Part shown: piece after piece, positions 46,445-54,780 of the stretch | Layout: every line of letters starts with the position of its first letter | Position numbering within the stretch: position 1 is the stretch's first letter | Source of the DNA: an uncultured Stenotrophomonas sp. | GTDB lineage: Bacteria > Pseudomonadota > Gammaproteobacteria > Xanthomonadales > Xanthomonadaceae | Assembly: GCA_913775725.1 (NCBI GenBank) | Contig: CAJYNG010000006.1 | Location: 1 to 64,000, forward strand | Length of the DNA: 64,000 bases | Direction: 5' to 3' | Notes under the pieces: model-generated | What the model saw: the letters and a program-made list of their open reading frames with translations, nothing else | What the model was told of the DNA's origin: nothing | Databases searched by the model: none | Translations under genes and position numbers: made by a program

Positions 46445-48475
46445 GTGACCGTTGCCAACCCCCTGCTCGATTTTTCCGGCCTGCCGCGCTTCGAGGCCAT
46501 CCGCCCAGAGCACGTGGCGCCGGCGCTGGACGTGCTGCTGGCCGAAGCCGAAGCCGCCGTCAGCACGGCCGAGCAGGTGCAGCCGGTTCGCTGGGAGACC
46601 TTCGTTGCCCCGCTGGACGATGCCACCGAGCGGCTGTGGCGCGCCTGGGGCCTGGTCGGTCACCTGCAGGGCGTGGTCAACACCCCGGAACTGCGTGAGG
46701 CCTACAACAGCAACCTGCCGCGGGTGACCCGCTTCGCCAGCGCGCTGGGCCAGAACCTGGCGTTGTACCGGCAGTACCAGACGCTGGCCACCAGCGCCGA
46801 GGCGGCACGCTTCGACGAGGCCCAGCGCAAGGTGCTGGACAACACCCTGCGCGATTTCCGCCTCGGTGGTGCCGAGCTGGCGCCCGAGGCGCAGCAGCGC
46901 TTCGCGGCGATCAAGGAGGAGCTGTCGGCGCTGTCAGCGAAGTTCTCGCAGAACGTGCTCGACGCCACCGACGCATGGTCGCTGATCATCGAGGACGAAG
47001 CGCGACTGAAGGGCGTGCCGGAAGACGTGAAGGCCGCTGCGCATGCCGCAGCACAGAAGGACGGCAAGGCCGGCTGGAAACTGACCCTGCAGATGCCGTG
47101 CTACCTGCCGGTGCAGACCTGGGGCGAGGAACGCGACCTGCGCGAGATCCTGTATCGCGCCAGTGCGCAGCGTGCGTCCGAATTCGGCGACGACGCGCTG
47201 GACAACAGCGGCAACATCGACCACATCCTGGCCCTGCGCGCGGAACTGGCCGCGCTGCTCGGCTTCGGTTCGTATGGTGATTACTCGGTAGCAACCAAGA
47301 TGGCGCAGGACCCGGCCGAGGTGCTCGGTTTCCTGCGTGACCTCGCCACGCGCGCCAAGCCGTTCGCCGCCAAGGACCGCGCCGAGCTGGAGCAGTTCGC
47401 GCGCGATGAGCTCGGCATCGACAGCCTGCAGGCATGGGACCTGGCCTTTGCCGCCGACCGCCTGAAGCAGGCGCGCTACAGCTATTCCGAGCAGGAAGTG
47501 AAGCAGTACTTCACCGAACCGAAGGTGCTGGGCGGCCTGTTCTCGGTCATCGAGCAGCTGTACGGCCTGCGCGTGCAGGAGGACCGCGCGCCGGTCTGGC
47601 ATGAAGACGTGCGCTTCTTCCGTCTGGTCGATGCGCAGGGCGCGCTGGTGGGCCAGTTCTACCTGGACCTGTACGCACGCGAAGGCAAGCGTGGTGGCGC
47701 GTGGATGGACGATTGCCGCAATCGCCGCGTGCGTGCCGATGGCAGCGTGCAGACGCCGCTGGTCTACCTGGTGTGCAACTTCGGCCGCGGTGCCAATGGC
47801 AAGCCGGCTACGTTCAGCCACAACGAAGTGACCACCCTGTTCCATGAAATGGGCCACGGCCTGCACCAGCTGCTGACCCGCATCGGTGAGCTGGGCGTGG
47901 CTGGCATCAACGGCGTGGAGTGGGATGCGGTGGAGTTGCCCAGCCAGTTCATGGAGAACTTCTGCTGGGAATGGGACCACCTGCAGGCGATGACCGCACA
48001 CGTGGACAGTGGCGAGCCGCTGCCACGCGCGCTGTACGAGCGCATGCTGGCTGCACGCAACTTCCACAGCGGCATGGCGACCGTGCGCCAGCTTGAGTTC
48101 GGCCTGTTCGACATGCTGCTGCACAGCCAGTTCGAACCGGCGCAGGACAGCGTGCTGGCGCTGCTCGATCGCGTGCGTGCGGAAGTGGCGGTGAACCACC
48201 CGCCGGTCTGGAACCGCTTCCCGCACCAGTTCAGCCACATCTTCGCCGGCGGGTATGCGGCCGGTTACTACAGCTACAAGTGGGCTGAAGTGCTCAGTGC
48301 CGATGCCTACGCCGCGTTCGAGGAAGCGCCGCAGGCACTGGCTGAAACCGGTGCACGCTTCCGCGATGAGATCCTGTCGCGCGGTGGCAGCCGACCGGCG
48401 GCGGAGAACTTCAAGGCCTTCCGTGGGCGCGCGCCGCAGATCGATGCGCTGCTGCGCCATTCGGGCATGGCGTAA
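46445..48475 (+). CDS. prlC: Oligopeptidase A (M3 family metallopeptidase)
   Basis: This is a 676-residue zinc oligopeptidase of the thimet family, acting on signal-peptide fragments and short peptides in the cytosol. The zinc motif FHEMGHGLHQ (HExxH at about residues 467-471) is present, and the third ligand Glu and catalytic context lie in GVEWDAVELPSQFMENFCWE. The C terminus GRAPQIDALLRHSGMA is typical. The sequence is full length with no signal peptide. A 66-bp perfect palindrome starts 6 nt after the stop. Confidence 0.95.
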   Translation: MTVANPLLDFSGLPRFEAIRPEHVAPALDVLLAEAEAAVSTAEQVQPVRWETFVAPLDDATERLWRAWGLVGHLQGVVNTPELREAYNSNLPRVTRFASALGQNLALYRQYQTLATSAEAARFDEAQRKVLDNTLRDFRLGGAELAPEAQQRFAAIKEELSALSAKFSQNVLDATDAWSLIIEDEARLKGVPEDVKAAAHAAAQKDGKAGWKLTLQMPCYLPVQTWGEERDLREILYRASAQRASEFGDDALDNSGNIDHILALRAELAALLGFGSYGDYSVATKMAQDPAEVLGFLRDLATRAKPFAAKDRAELEQFARDELGIDSLQAWDLAFAADRLKQARYSYSEQEVKQYFTEPKVLGGLFSVIEQLYGLRVQEDRAPVWHEDVRFFRLVDAQGALVGQFYLDLYAREGKRGGAWMDDCRNRRVRADGSVQTPLVYLVCNFGRGANGKPATFSHNEVTTLFHEMGHGLHQLLTRIGELGVAGINGVEWDAVELPSQFMENFCWEWDHLQAMTAHVDSGEPLPRALYERMLAARNFHSGMATVRQLEFGLFDMLLHSQFEPAQDSVLALLDRVRAEVAVNHPPVWNRFPHQFSHIFAGGYAAGYYSYKWAEVLSADAYAAFEEAPQALAETGARFRDEILSRGGSRPAAENFKAFRGRAPQIDALLRHSGMA

Positions 48476-48481
48476 ACGCAA

Positions 48482-48547
48482 AAAAAGGGGACGGAGGGGA
48501 TTAAGTCGTTTGTGCACAAACGACTTAATCCCCTCCGTCCCCTTTTT
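48482..48547. repeat. Perfect 66-bp palindrome, likely bidirectional terminator
   Basis: Every base from 48482 to 48547 pairs with its mirror: aaaaaggggacggaggggat at one end and its complement at the other, centred on gtgcac. It has A/T runs at both ends, so each strand gives a hairpin followed by a T run. It lies exactly between the prlC stop and the SDR stop. It belongs to the same family as 43937-44010. Confidence 0.9.
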
Positions 48548-49351
48548 CTATTCGGCGTAGATCATCTTCCGGGTCATGCCGCCATCCACGATGAAATCCT
48601 GGCCGGTGCTGAAACCGGACAGCGACGACAGCAGGTACACCGCCAGCGCACCGATGTCTTCGGGGCGACCGACCCGGCCGACCGGGTGTTGCGCCTGGTC
48701 GATGGCCGAGTATTCCGGCTCGTGGCGCTTTGAGGGTGCCTGCCACGCAGTGGTGCCGACCCAGCCGGGACTGATGCTGTTGACCCGCACCGCCGGGCCG
48801 GCGCTGATCGCCAGCGCATGGGTGAAGGCCACCAGCCCACCCTTGGCCACCGCATAGGCCTCGCTGTGCGCTTCGGATTGCCAGGCGCGGGTGGAGGCGA
48901 TGTTGATGATCGCGCCCGCAGCGCTGGCGGTCAGCGCTGGCAGCACGTGCTTGCTGCACAGGAACGCACCATGCAGCGACGACAGACGACGCTGCCACTC
49001 GTCCCAGTCCATGTCCTGCAGCCGTGTGCCGTGTGGCCCGGCGATGCCGGCATTGTTGACCAGGCCATCAATGCGCCCGAAGCGCTGCAGGGCCGCGCTG
49101 ATGCAGTCGCGTACGCTGGCTTCATCGGTGATGTCCAGGCGCTGGAACGCGGCATCCTCACCGTGCTGCCATTCGTCCAGGCAGGCCTGCCCGGCTTCGA
49201 CGTCCAGATCGCCGATCAGCACGCGTCCACCAGCGCCGAGCACGGCCTGGGCGATGCCACGACCGATGCCGTTGGCGCCGCCGGTGACCAGCACGACCTT
49301 GCCCGACAGTGGCGCGGCCGGCCATGCGGCAATCGGCGGCACCGTGCTCAC
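48548..49351 (-). CDS. Short-chain dehydrogenase/reductase
   Basis: This is a 267-residue classical SDR. The cofactor motif is VVLVTGGANGIGRG (17-30), NNAG is at about 98-101, the active-site Tyr-Lys is in AYAVAKGG and the Ser/Thr partner is in NIASTRA. Asp in GDLDVEAG after the second strand suggests NAD. The C-terminal DFIVDGGMTRKMIYAE is standard. The start is a GTG (49351) that overlaps the DUF1415 stop by 4 nt, so the two are translationally coupled. The substrate is unknown. Confidence 0.9.
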   Translation of the reverse strand: MSTVPPIAAWPAAPLSGKVVLVTGGANGIGRGIAQAVLGAGGRVLIGDLDVEAGQACLDEWQHGEDAAFQRLDITDEASVRDCISAALQRFGRIDGLVNNAGIAGPHGTRLQDMDWDEWQRRLSSLHGAFLCSKHVLPALTASAAGAIINIASTRAWQSEAHSEAYAVAKGGLVAFTHALAISAGPAVRVNSISPGWVGTTAWQAPSKRHEPEYSAIDQAQHPVGRVGRPEDIGALAVYLLSSLSGFSTGQDFIVDGGMTRKMIYAE

Positions 49352-49914
49352 GTCAGGTCTTCGCCGCGCAGGCGGCGGTGCCAGCCGTCCACACCGATGC
49401 GGTCCAGGGTCTGGATGTTGCGCTCGACGATCACGTCCGGGTCCGGATAGACATCCACCGCACGCGCCACGCTGTCTTCGCGCAGCAGGTGCAGGGTGGG
49501 GAAGGGCGCGCGATTGGTGTAGTTGCTGGCATCGTCTGCGGCCACGCCGTCGAACTGGTAGTCCGGGTGGAAGCTGGCCACCTGCAGGATGCCCTGCAGG
49601 TCCAGCGCTTCGATGGCCGCGTCGGCGTTGTCGAGGAAATCGTTGTAGTCGAGGAAATCGGTCAGCACCTGCGGATGCACGATCAGCGTGGTGTCGATCT
49701 GCTCGGCCGGCGTATCGCGCAGCAGCACCAGCTCCTCGGCCAGCTGTTCAACCAGCGCTTCCGGCGTGGTCGCATCGCTGAGCACGATGCGGACCTGGTC
49801 CTTCACGTACACCGCCTTGGCGAACGGGCACAGGTTCAGGCCGATGACGATGCGCTCCAGCCACCGGCGGGTGGCGGCGATCGGGTCATCGGTGGGCAGG
49901 TGGGAATCGGTCAT
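49348..49914 (-). CDS. DUF1415 family protein
   Basis: This is a 188-residue cytosolic protein of unknown role. The N terminus has ATRRWLERIVIGLNLCPFAK with an invariant-looking cysteine, and the C-terminal half has FHPDYQFDGVAADDASNYTN and RAPFPTLHLLREDSVARAVD, the usual DUF1415 blocks. The start at 49914 is the first ATG that gives this pattern. It lies upstream of and overlaps the SDR gene by 4 nt. No catalytic function has been assigned to the family. Confidence 0.85.
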   Translation of the reverse strand: MTDSHLPTDDPIAATRRWLERIVIGLNLCPFAKAVYVKDQVRIVLSDATTPEALVEQLAEELVLLRDTPAEQIDTTLIVHPQVLTDFLDYNDFLDNADAAIEALDLQGILQVASFHPDYQFDGVAADDASNYTNRAPFPTLHLLREDSVARAVDVYPDPDVIVERNIQTLDRIGVDGWHRRLRGEDLT

Positions 49915-49968
49915 GGCGGGCACGTCGGCTGGCGGGGCCGCCATTGTAGGCAGTGTGCCGGTGCTGCG

Positions 49969-49994
49969 CTGTCCACTGTGCAGGAACTGGACAG
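49969..49994 (+). promoter_or_regulatory. Inverted repeat upstream of the aldehyde dehydrogenase gene
   Basis: The 7-bp arms ctgtcca (49969-49975) and tggacag (49988-49994) are separated by 12 nt in the 193-bp gap between DUF1415 and the dehydrogenase. It could be an operator for the regulator encoded downstream. No sigma54-type -24/-12 pair is visible nearby. Confidence 0.35.
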
Positions 49995-50107
49995 TGGCGA
50001 AGCTGGAAATCCCTGACGATTCAATCCGTTGCGCGCTCCCGATGGATGGCCGATTGCCAGCCAGGGGCGACGGGCGTGGAATGGATGCACGACACAGGAG
50101 GACACCC

Positions 50108-51574
50108 ATGACTGCATCTTCCCCGTGGCTGCCGGACGCCCTCTGGGCCGGCGCCTTCTTTGATGGCCACTGGCAGGCTGCCCCACAACGGCACCCGGTG
50201 ATTGAACCGGCCACCGGCCAGCAGCTCGGCGAGATCGGCCTAGCCGACCCGGCGCAGGTCGCGCGTTCGTCCGCCGCCGCCGCGCAGGCCCAGCAGGCGT
50301 GGGCGGCGGCGCCCTATGAACAGCGTGCCGACGTGCTGCGCAAGGCTGCGCGTCTGGCCGAAGAAAACATCGACACCCTGGTCGAGTGGCTGGTGCGCGA
50401 AAGCGGTTCGACCCGCCTCAAGGCCGGCTTCGAAGCCAAGGTGACCATCAAGGCACTGCATGAAGCTGCGGCGCTGCCGTCGCGCAGCACGGGTGAGATT
50501 CTGCCATCCGAACCGGGCAAGCTGAACCTGGCGCGCCGACGCCCGCTGGGCGTGGTCGGGGTCATCTCGCCGTTCAATTTCCCACTCTACCTGGCGATGC
50601 GCGCGGTGGCCCCGGCAATTGCGCTGGGCAACGCCGTGGTCCTCAAGCCGGACCCGCGTACGGCGGTATGCGGCGGCGCGGTGATCGCACGCTTGTTCGA
50701 GCAGGCGGGCCTGCCGGCAGGCGTGCTGCACATGCTGCCCGGCGATGGCGCGGCCGGGGCCGCACTGACCAGTGACCCGCACGTGGCGATGATCCAGTTC
50801 ACCGGTTCCACCGCCGCTGGCCGCAAGGTCGGAGAGGCGGCCGGCAGGCATCTGAAGAAGGTCTCGCTGGAACTGGGCGGCAAGAATTCGTTGATCATCC
50901 TTGATGATGCAGACCTGGACCTGGCGGTGGCCAACACCGCGTGGGGCGTCTACCTGCACCAGGGCCAGATCTGCATGGCGACCGGCCGCGTGCTGGTGCA
51001 CCGGAAGATCCACGACACGTTCCTGCAGAAACTGGTGGCCAAGGCCAAGGCGCTGAAGGTGGGCGACCCGGCACGTGAGGACGTGGCGATCGGCCCGCTG
51101 ATCAATGCCGGCCAGCGCGACCATGCCGCACGCGTGGTCGAGCAGGCCGTGCAGGCAGGTGCCACGCTGGAAGCGGGAGGCACGCACCGGGACCTGTTCT
51201 TCGCACCCACCGTGCTCGGCAATGTTGCGGCCGACAATCCGGCCTTCAGCGAGGAGATCTTTGCGCCGGTAGCGGTGGTGGTGCCGTTCGATGATGACGA
51301 CCACGCCGTGCAGCTGGCCAACGACAGCGAGTACGGCCTGTCGATGGCGATCGTGTCCAGCAACGTCGGCCGCGCGCTGAAACTGGGCGAGCGCCTGCGC
51401 ACCGGCCTGCTGCACATCAACGACCAGACCGTGAATGACGAGGTGATCAATCCCTTCGGCGGCGTCGGTGCGTCCGGCAACGGCACCAGCATCGGCGGCC
51501 CGGCCAACTGGGAAGAGTTCACCCAGTGGCAGTGGCTGACCGTCAAGGGCGAAGCGCCCGCCTACCCAATCTGA
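50108..51574 (+). CDS. Benzaldehyde dehydrogenase (aldehyde dehydrogenase family)
   Basis: This is a 488-residue NAD(P)-dependent aldehyde dehydrogenase. The nucleophile region is HQGQICMATGRV and the general-base motif is LELGGKNSLIILDDADLD. The phrase SPFNFPLYLAMRAVAPAIAL and the FTGSTAAGRKVGEAAG motif match the benzaldehyde/vanillin dehydrogenase subfamily. Its neighbour is an aryl-alcohol dehydrogenase, so benzaldehyde to benzoate is the likely reaction. A strong ribosome site (aggagg, 7 nt spacing) precedes the ATG. Confidence 0.88.
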   Translation: MTASSPWLPDALWAGAFFDGHWQAAPQRHPVIEPATGQQLGEIGLADPAQVARSSAAAAQAQQAWAAAPYEQRADVLRKAARLAEENIDTLVEWLVRESGSTRLKAGFEAKVTIKALHEAAALPSRSTGEILPSEPGKLNLARRRPLGVVGVISPFNFPLYLAMRAVAPAIALGNAVVLKPDPRTAVCGGAVIARLFEQAGLPAGVLHMLPGDGAAGAALTSDPHVAMIQFTGSTAAGRKVGEAAGRHLKKVSLELGGKNSLIILDDADLDLAVANTAWGVYLHQGQICMATGRVLVHRKIHDTFLQKLVAKAKALKVGDPAREDVAIGPLINAGQRDHAARVVEQAVQAGATLEAGGTHRDLFFAPTVLGNVAADNPAFSEEIFAPVAVVVPFDDDDHAVQLANDSEYGLSMAIVSSNVGRALKLGERLRTGLLHINDQTVNDEVINPFGGVGASGNGTSIGGPANWEEFTQWQWLTVKGEAPAYPI

Positions 51575-51591
51575 TCGAAGGAACCATCACG

Positions 51592-52719
51592 ATGAACGAC
51601 AACACCGCAACGCGTGAGATCACCGCCGCCGTGGTCCGCGGCAAGGAACAGCCCTTCGTCATCGAGCAGGCGCGGCTGCGCGGCCCGCAGGACGACGAGG
51701 TGCTGGTGAAGGTGGTGGCCACCGGCCTGTGCCATACCGATCTGATCGCGCGCGACCAGTACTACCCGGTGCCGCTGCCGGCGGTGCTCGGCCATGAAGG
51801 CGCGGGCATCGTTGAAGCGGTGGGCCCGAACGTGCGCGACCTGAAGGTGGGCGACCACGTGGTGCTGACCTACGGCGCCTGCGGCCACTGCAATCCCTGC
51901 CGCGGCGGCCACGGTGCCTACTGCAAGGATTTCTTCGGGCTCAACTTCGGTGGCGATGATGGCCACGGCCACACCGCCATCACCGATGCACAGGGCCAGC
52001 CGCTGCACGATCATTTCTTCGCGCAGTCCTCGTTCGCCACCTTCGCCATCGCGCGCGAGATCAACGCGATCAAGGTGCCTGATGACGCACCACTGGAATT
52101 GCTGGGCCCGCTGGGGTGCGGCATCCAGACCGGTGCCGGTGCGGTGCTCAACTCGCTGCAGGTGCGGTCCGGCAGCAGCTTTGCAAGCTATGGTGCCGGT
52201 GCGGTGGGCCTGAGTGCGGTGATGGCGGCCAAGGTGGCCGGCGCCACCACCATCATCGCCATCGACGTGGTGCCTTCGCGCCTGGAGCTTGCGCTGGAGC
52301 TGGGGGCCACCCACGTAGTCAACAGCCGGGAGACCGATGTGGTCGAGGCGGTGCGCGCGATCACCGGTGGCGGTGCTGACTTCGCGCTGGAATCGACCGG
52401 CCGTCCGGACGTGCTGTCCGCCGGCATCGAGGCGCTGGGTGGGCTGGGCATGATGGGCGTGGTCGGTGCGCCGAAGCTGGGCACCACCGCCAGTTTCGAT
52501 GTGAACAACCTGCTGCTCGGCGGGCGCAGCATCCGCGGCATCGTCGAGGGTGACAGCGTGCCGCAGGTGTTCATTCCGCAGCTGGTGACCCTGTTCCAGC
52601 AGGGACGCTTTCCGTTCGACAAGCTGGTGAAGTTCTATCCGCTGGAACAGATCAACCAGGCGGCCGAAGACAGCACGAAGGGAATCACGCTCAAGCCGGT
52701 GCTGCGGATCGCGGCGTAA
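51592..52719 (+). CDS. Zinc-dependent aryl-alcohol dehydrogenase
   Basis: This is a 375-residue medium-chain alcohol dehydrogenase. The catalytic zinc region is GLCHTDLIARD and GHEGAGIVEAVG; the structural zinc site is the cysteine cluster CGHCNPCRGGHGAYC. The NAD-binding motif is GAGAVGLSAVMAAKVAGAT. It lies 17 nt after the benzaldehyde dehydrogenase gene with gaagga before its ATG, so the pair forms an operon like xylB-xylC for benzyl alcohol oxidation. The start at 51592 is the first with this context. Confidence 0.92.
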   Translation: MNDNTATREITAAVVRGKEQPFVIEQARLRGPQDDEVLVKVVATGLCHTDLIARDQYYPVPLPAVLGHEGAGIVEAVGPNVRDLKVGDHVVLTYGACGHCNPCRGGHGAYCKDFFGLNFGGDDGHGHTAITDAQGQPLHDHFFAQSSFATFAIAREINAIKVPDDAPLELLGPLGCGIQTGAGAVLNSLQVRSGSSFASYGAGAVGLSAVMAAKVAGATTIIAIDVVPSRLELALELGATHVVNSRETDVVEAVRAITGGGADFALESTGRPDVLSAGIEALGGLGMMGVVGAPKLGTTASFDVNNLLLGGRSIRGIVEGDSVPQVFIPQLVTLFQQGRFPFDKLVKFYPLEQINQAAEDSTKGITLKPVLRIAA

Positions 52720-52733
52720 GGGTGGGGTGGGTT

Positions 52734-52752
52734 TGCAGGGCTGCGCCCTGCA
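52734..52752 (+). terminator. Hairpin after the alcohol dehydrogenase
   Basis: An 8-bp perfect stem tgcagggc / gccctgca with loop tgc lies 15 nt after the stop. There is no T tract. Confidence 0.45.
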
Positions 52753-52837
52753 CCCGCCGAAGCAATGGCAGCCGCCAGAGCAACAGCAGAAGCTGGATTC
52801 CTGAGGTTGGCGGGGTGGGTCCGGTTGCTGTTGGTGG

Positions 52838-52896
52838 GTGCCGACCGTTGGTCGGCACGCGGTCGGAGCCGTTCTCCAGAGTAAAACGGCTCTGAC
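52838..52896. repeat. Two adjacent hairpins with repeat words
   Basis: At 52838-52858 a 9-bp stem gtgccgacc / ggtcggcac with loop gtt resembles the GTAG-type gccgacc word but has no GTAG head. At 52862-52896 the arms gtcggagccgtt and aacggctctgac pair 11 of 12 and belong to the GTCAGA / TCTGAC family seen at 55697 and 62274. Confidence 0.6.
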
Positions 52897-52920
52897 CCCT
52901 TGTTTGAACCGCTGGCGGAA

Positions 52921-52940
52921 ACATTCCGTTGTCGGAACGT
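52921..52940 (+). promoter_or_regulatory. Inverted repeat upstream of the GAF-Fis regulator
   Basis: The sequence acattccgttgtcggaacgt is a near-perfect inverted repeat (8-bp arms with one mismatch) 38 nt before the regulator ATG. It is a candidate autoregulatory operator. Confidence 0.4.
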
Positions 52941-52977
52941 AACGTGGCGTTGCCGCAGACGGGTGTACGCTGCCTCC

Positions 52978-54075
52978 ATGATGGCCACGACAGTCGGGCA
53001 GCAGCAGTTGGTGGCGGCACGTGCCGCTTTCGCCGAGGGCGATGTGCGCTCATTGGGCGTGTTGCCGCTGCCGCTGCAGCAGTCATGGCTGCGTTCGCGC
53101 GCGGCGGGCCTGCAACCGGGGCAGGAGCCGGACTATCGGCCGCTGCTGGGGGGCGGACAGCGTCTCCCGCATCCCGACGACCGGCGCCTGGCACGTTGCG
53201 TGCAGCCGGAGCTGGAGCAGCTCTGGGCGGCCTTCGGTGGGCGTGGCTGGACGATGTTCTGCGCCAACCGCGACGGCATGGTGATCGCGCAGCAGGCCCA
53301 CGGCCTGGAAGATGCTCCCTTGCTGCGGCCGATCCAGGTCGGGCGACAGCTGGGCGAGACGGAGATCGGCACCACCGCGCCAGCGGTCAGTCTGGCCGAC
53401 GATGTGCCGGCACTGGTGCGAGGCAACGAACATTACCTGCAGCGGTTCGCGCCGGTGTTCTGCCTGAGCGAGCCACTGCACGATCTCGACGGTCGGGTCT
53501 GCGGGGTGATCGACATCACCGGTCTTGGCGAGCGCGATCCCGCCCTGCTGCAGGGCTATTTCCGGCAGGCTGCGCTGGCCAGCGAAAATCGCTTGTTCCA
53601 CAGCCTCACCGACGTGCATCTGCTGGCCGTGCAACATGATCCGCGCTGGCTGGCGTCACCGCTGCAGGGACTGCTGGCGGTGCAGGAGGATGGCCAGCTG
53701 CGTGCAGCCAACCGCGTTGCACGGCGCCTGCTGGGCCTGCCACGGCGGGGGCCGTTGCCGCTGCTGGATCTGGAGGCGCTGTTTGCTGGCGCCAGTGCGG
53801 CGCAACGGCGTCGCCTGCTGCAACCGGGCGCAGCGCATCGGGTCCGGTTGGGCGAGGGCAGCGCGGTCTACCTGCAGCGTCTGCAGGGGCCGCGGGGCGG
53901 GGCGCATCGGCCTACTCAGCGGAGCACCCCGGCAGATCCGGTCGCGCCGCTGCTGCGTGACCAGCGGCGTGAGGCCGCGCGCCGCGCGGCCCAGGCCGCT
54001 GACGGCAACCTCAGCCTGGCCGCACGCCAGCTGGGGATCTCGCGCACCACGCTGTACAAGCTGCTGCGCGATTGA
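52978..54075 (+). CDS. GAF-domain regulator with Fis-type HTH, lacking the sigma54 AAA+ domain
   Basis: This is a 365-residue AcoR/DhaR-like transcriptional regulator without its ATPase. The N terminus is a GAF-type sensory domain with RPIQVGRQLGETEIGTTAPA, typical of AcoR-type activators. A segment of about 130 residues replaces the AAA+ domain, and no Walker A, GAFTGA or Walker B is present. The C-terminal HTH_8 is LAARQLGISRTTLYKLLRD. It should bind DNA but not drive sigma54. It lies downstream of and in line with the aldehyde and alcohol dehydrogenase genes, so it is their likely regulator. The start MMATTV at 52978 is uncertain. Confidence 0.85.
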   Translation: MMATTVGQQQLVAARAAFAEGDVRSLGVLPLPLQQSWLRSRAAGLQPGQEPDYRPLLGGGQRLPHPDDRRLARCVQPELEQLWAAFGGRGWTMFCANRDGMVIAQQAHGLEDAPLLRPIQVGRQLGETEIGTTAPAVSLADDVPALVRGNEHYLQRFAPVFCLSEPLHDLDGRVCGVIDITGLGERDPALLQGYFRQAALASENRLFHSLTDVHLLAVQHDPRWLASPLQGLLAVQEDGQLRAANRVARRLLGLPRRGPLPLLDLEALFAGASAAQRRRLLQPGAAHRVRLGEGSAVYLQRLQGPRGGAHRPTQRSTPADPVAPLLRDQRREAARRAAQAADGNLSLAARQLGISRTTLYKLLRD

Positions 54076-54087
54076 CCGCGTAGTCCA

Positions 54088-54102
54088 CCGGGCATGGCCC
54101 GG
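54088..54102. terminator. Short hairpin between convergent regulator and yajQ
   Basis: A 6-bp stem ccgggc / gcccgg with a 3-nt loop lies 12 nt past the regulator stop and just before the yajQ stop. It is weak. Confidence 0.35.
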
Positions 54103-54111
54103 CGGAATCCA

Positions 54112-54594
54112 TCAGTCGCGGAAGTTGTTGAACTGCAGCGGCAGCTCGAACTTGCCGGCCTTGAGTACGGCAATGGCGTCCTGCAGGTCGTCGCGCTTCT
54201 TGCCCTGCACGCGCAGCTTGTCGCCGTTGATCTGGCTTTCCACCTTCAGCTTGGCGTCCTTCAGTGCCGCCGCGATCTTCTTGGCGATCTTCTGCTCGAT
54301 GCCCTGCTTGACGGTGATCTTCTGCCGGGCCTGGGCCAGGTTGGTCTCGATGTCGCCGAACTCCAGGCTGAGCACGTCGATGCCGCGCGCGGCCAAGCGG
54401 GCACGCAGGATGTCGTTCATCTGCTTGAGCTGGAACTCGGTCGGCGCAGTCTGGTTGATGACATCGCCATCTCGCTCGAACTTGGCGTCCACGCCCTTGA
54501 AGTCGAAGCGGGTGGCCAGTTCGCGGTTGGCCTGGTCGATGGCGTTGGTCAGCTCGTGGGTGTCGACTTCGGACACGACGTCGAAGGAAGGCAT
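54112..54594 (-). CDS. YajQ family c-di-GMP-binding protein
   Basis: This is a 160-residue cytosolic protein of the YajQ family. The N-terminal MPSFDVVSEVDTHELTNAID and the C-terminal GKKRDDLQDAIAVLKAGKFE are characteristic. In Xanthomonas campestris a YajQ homologue binds cyclic di-GMP and interacts with a LysR regulator to control virulence genes; the same role is inferred here by homology. The start at 54594 begins MPSFD, the conserved start. It is followed by a compact run of GTAG repeats upstream of its promoter side. Confidence 0.95.
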   Translation of the reverse strand: MPSFDVVSEVDTHELTNAIDQANRELATRFDFKGVDAKFERDGDVINQTAPTEFQLKQMNDILRARLAARGIDVLSLEFGDIETNLAQARQKITVKQGIEQKIAKKIAAALKDAKLKVESQINGDKLRVQGKKRDDLQDAIAVLKAGKFELPLQFNNFRD

Positions 54595-54658
54595 GGGCGG
54601 TGCTCCGCAGAATTCAGTGGTGGTCATTCTATCGCGCCGGCCCGCATGCCCGCTTTGT

Positions 54659-54752
54659 GTAGAGTCGAGCCATGCCCGACTGCCGCCCTTCTGTAGAGCC
54701 GAGCCATGCTCGGCTGCTTTGTGAAGAGCAGTCGAGCATGGCTCGACTCTAC
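54659..54752. repeat. Cluster of three GTAG REPs between yajQ and the EamA gene
   Basis: Copies at 54659-54683 (+), 54693-54718 (+) and 54727-54752 (-) lie within 94 nt. The first two are direct repeats and use different stem words (gtcgag, ccgagc type); the last is inverted. This is the densest REP cluster in the window. Confidence 0.85.
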
Positions 54753-54769
54753 AATCCGGTGCGGTCGGC

Positions 54770-54775
54770 GATAAT
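54770..54775 (+). promoter_or_regulatory. -10 element of the EamA gene, leaderless start
   Basis: The hexamer gataat ends 5 nt before the ATG at 54781, so the mRNA would start at the start codon. Confidence 0.5.
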
Positions 54776-54780
54776 GAGCC

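Noticed and set aside
49915-50107. Sigma54 promoter upstream of the benzaldehyde dehydrogenase
   Set aside because: No pair of GG and GC with 10-nt spacing in the right context was found, and the local regulator lacks the AAA+ domain that sigma54 needs.
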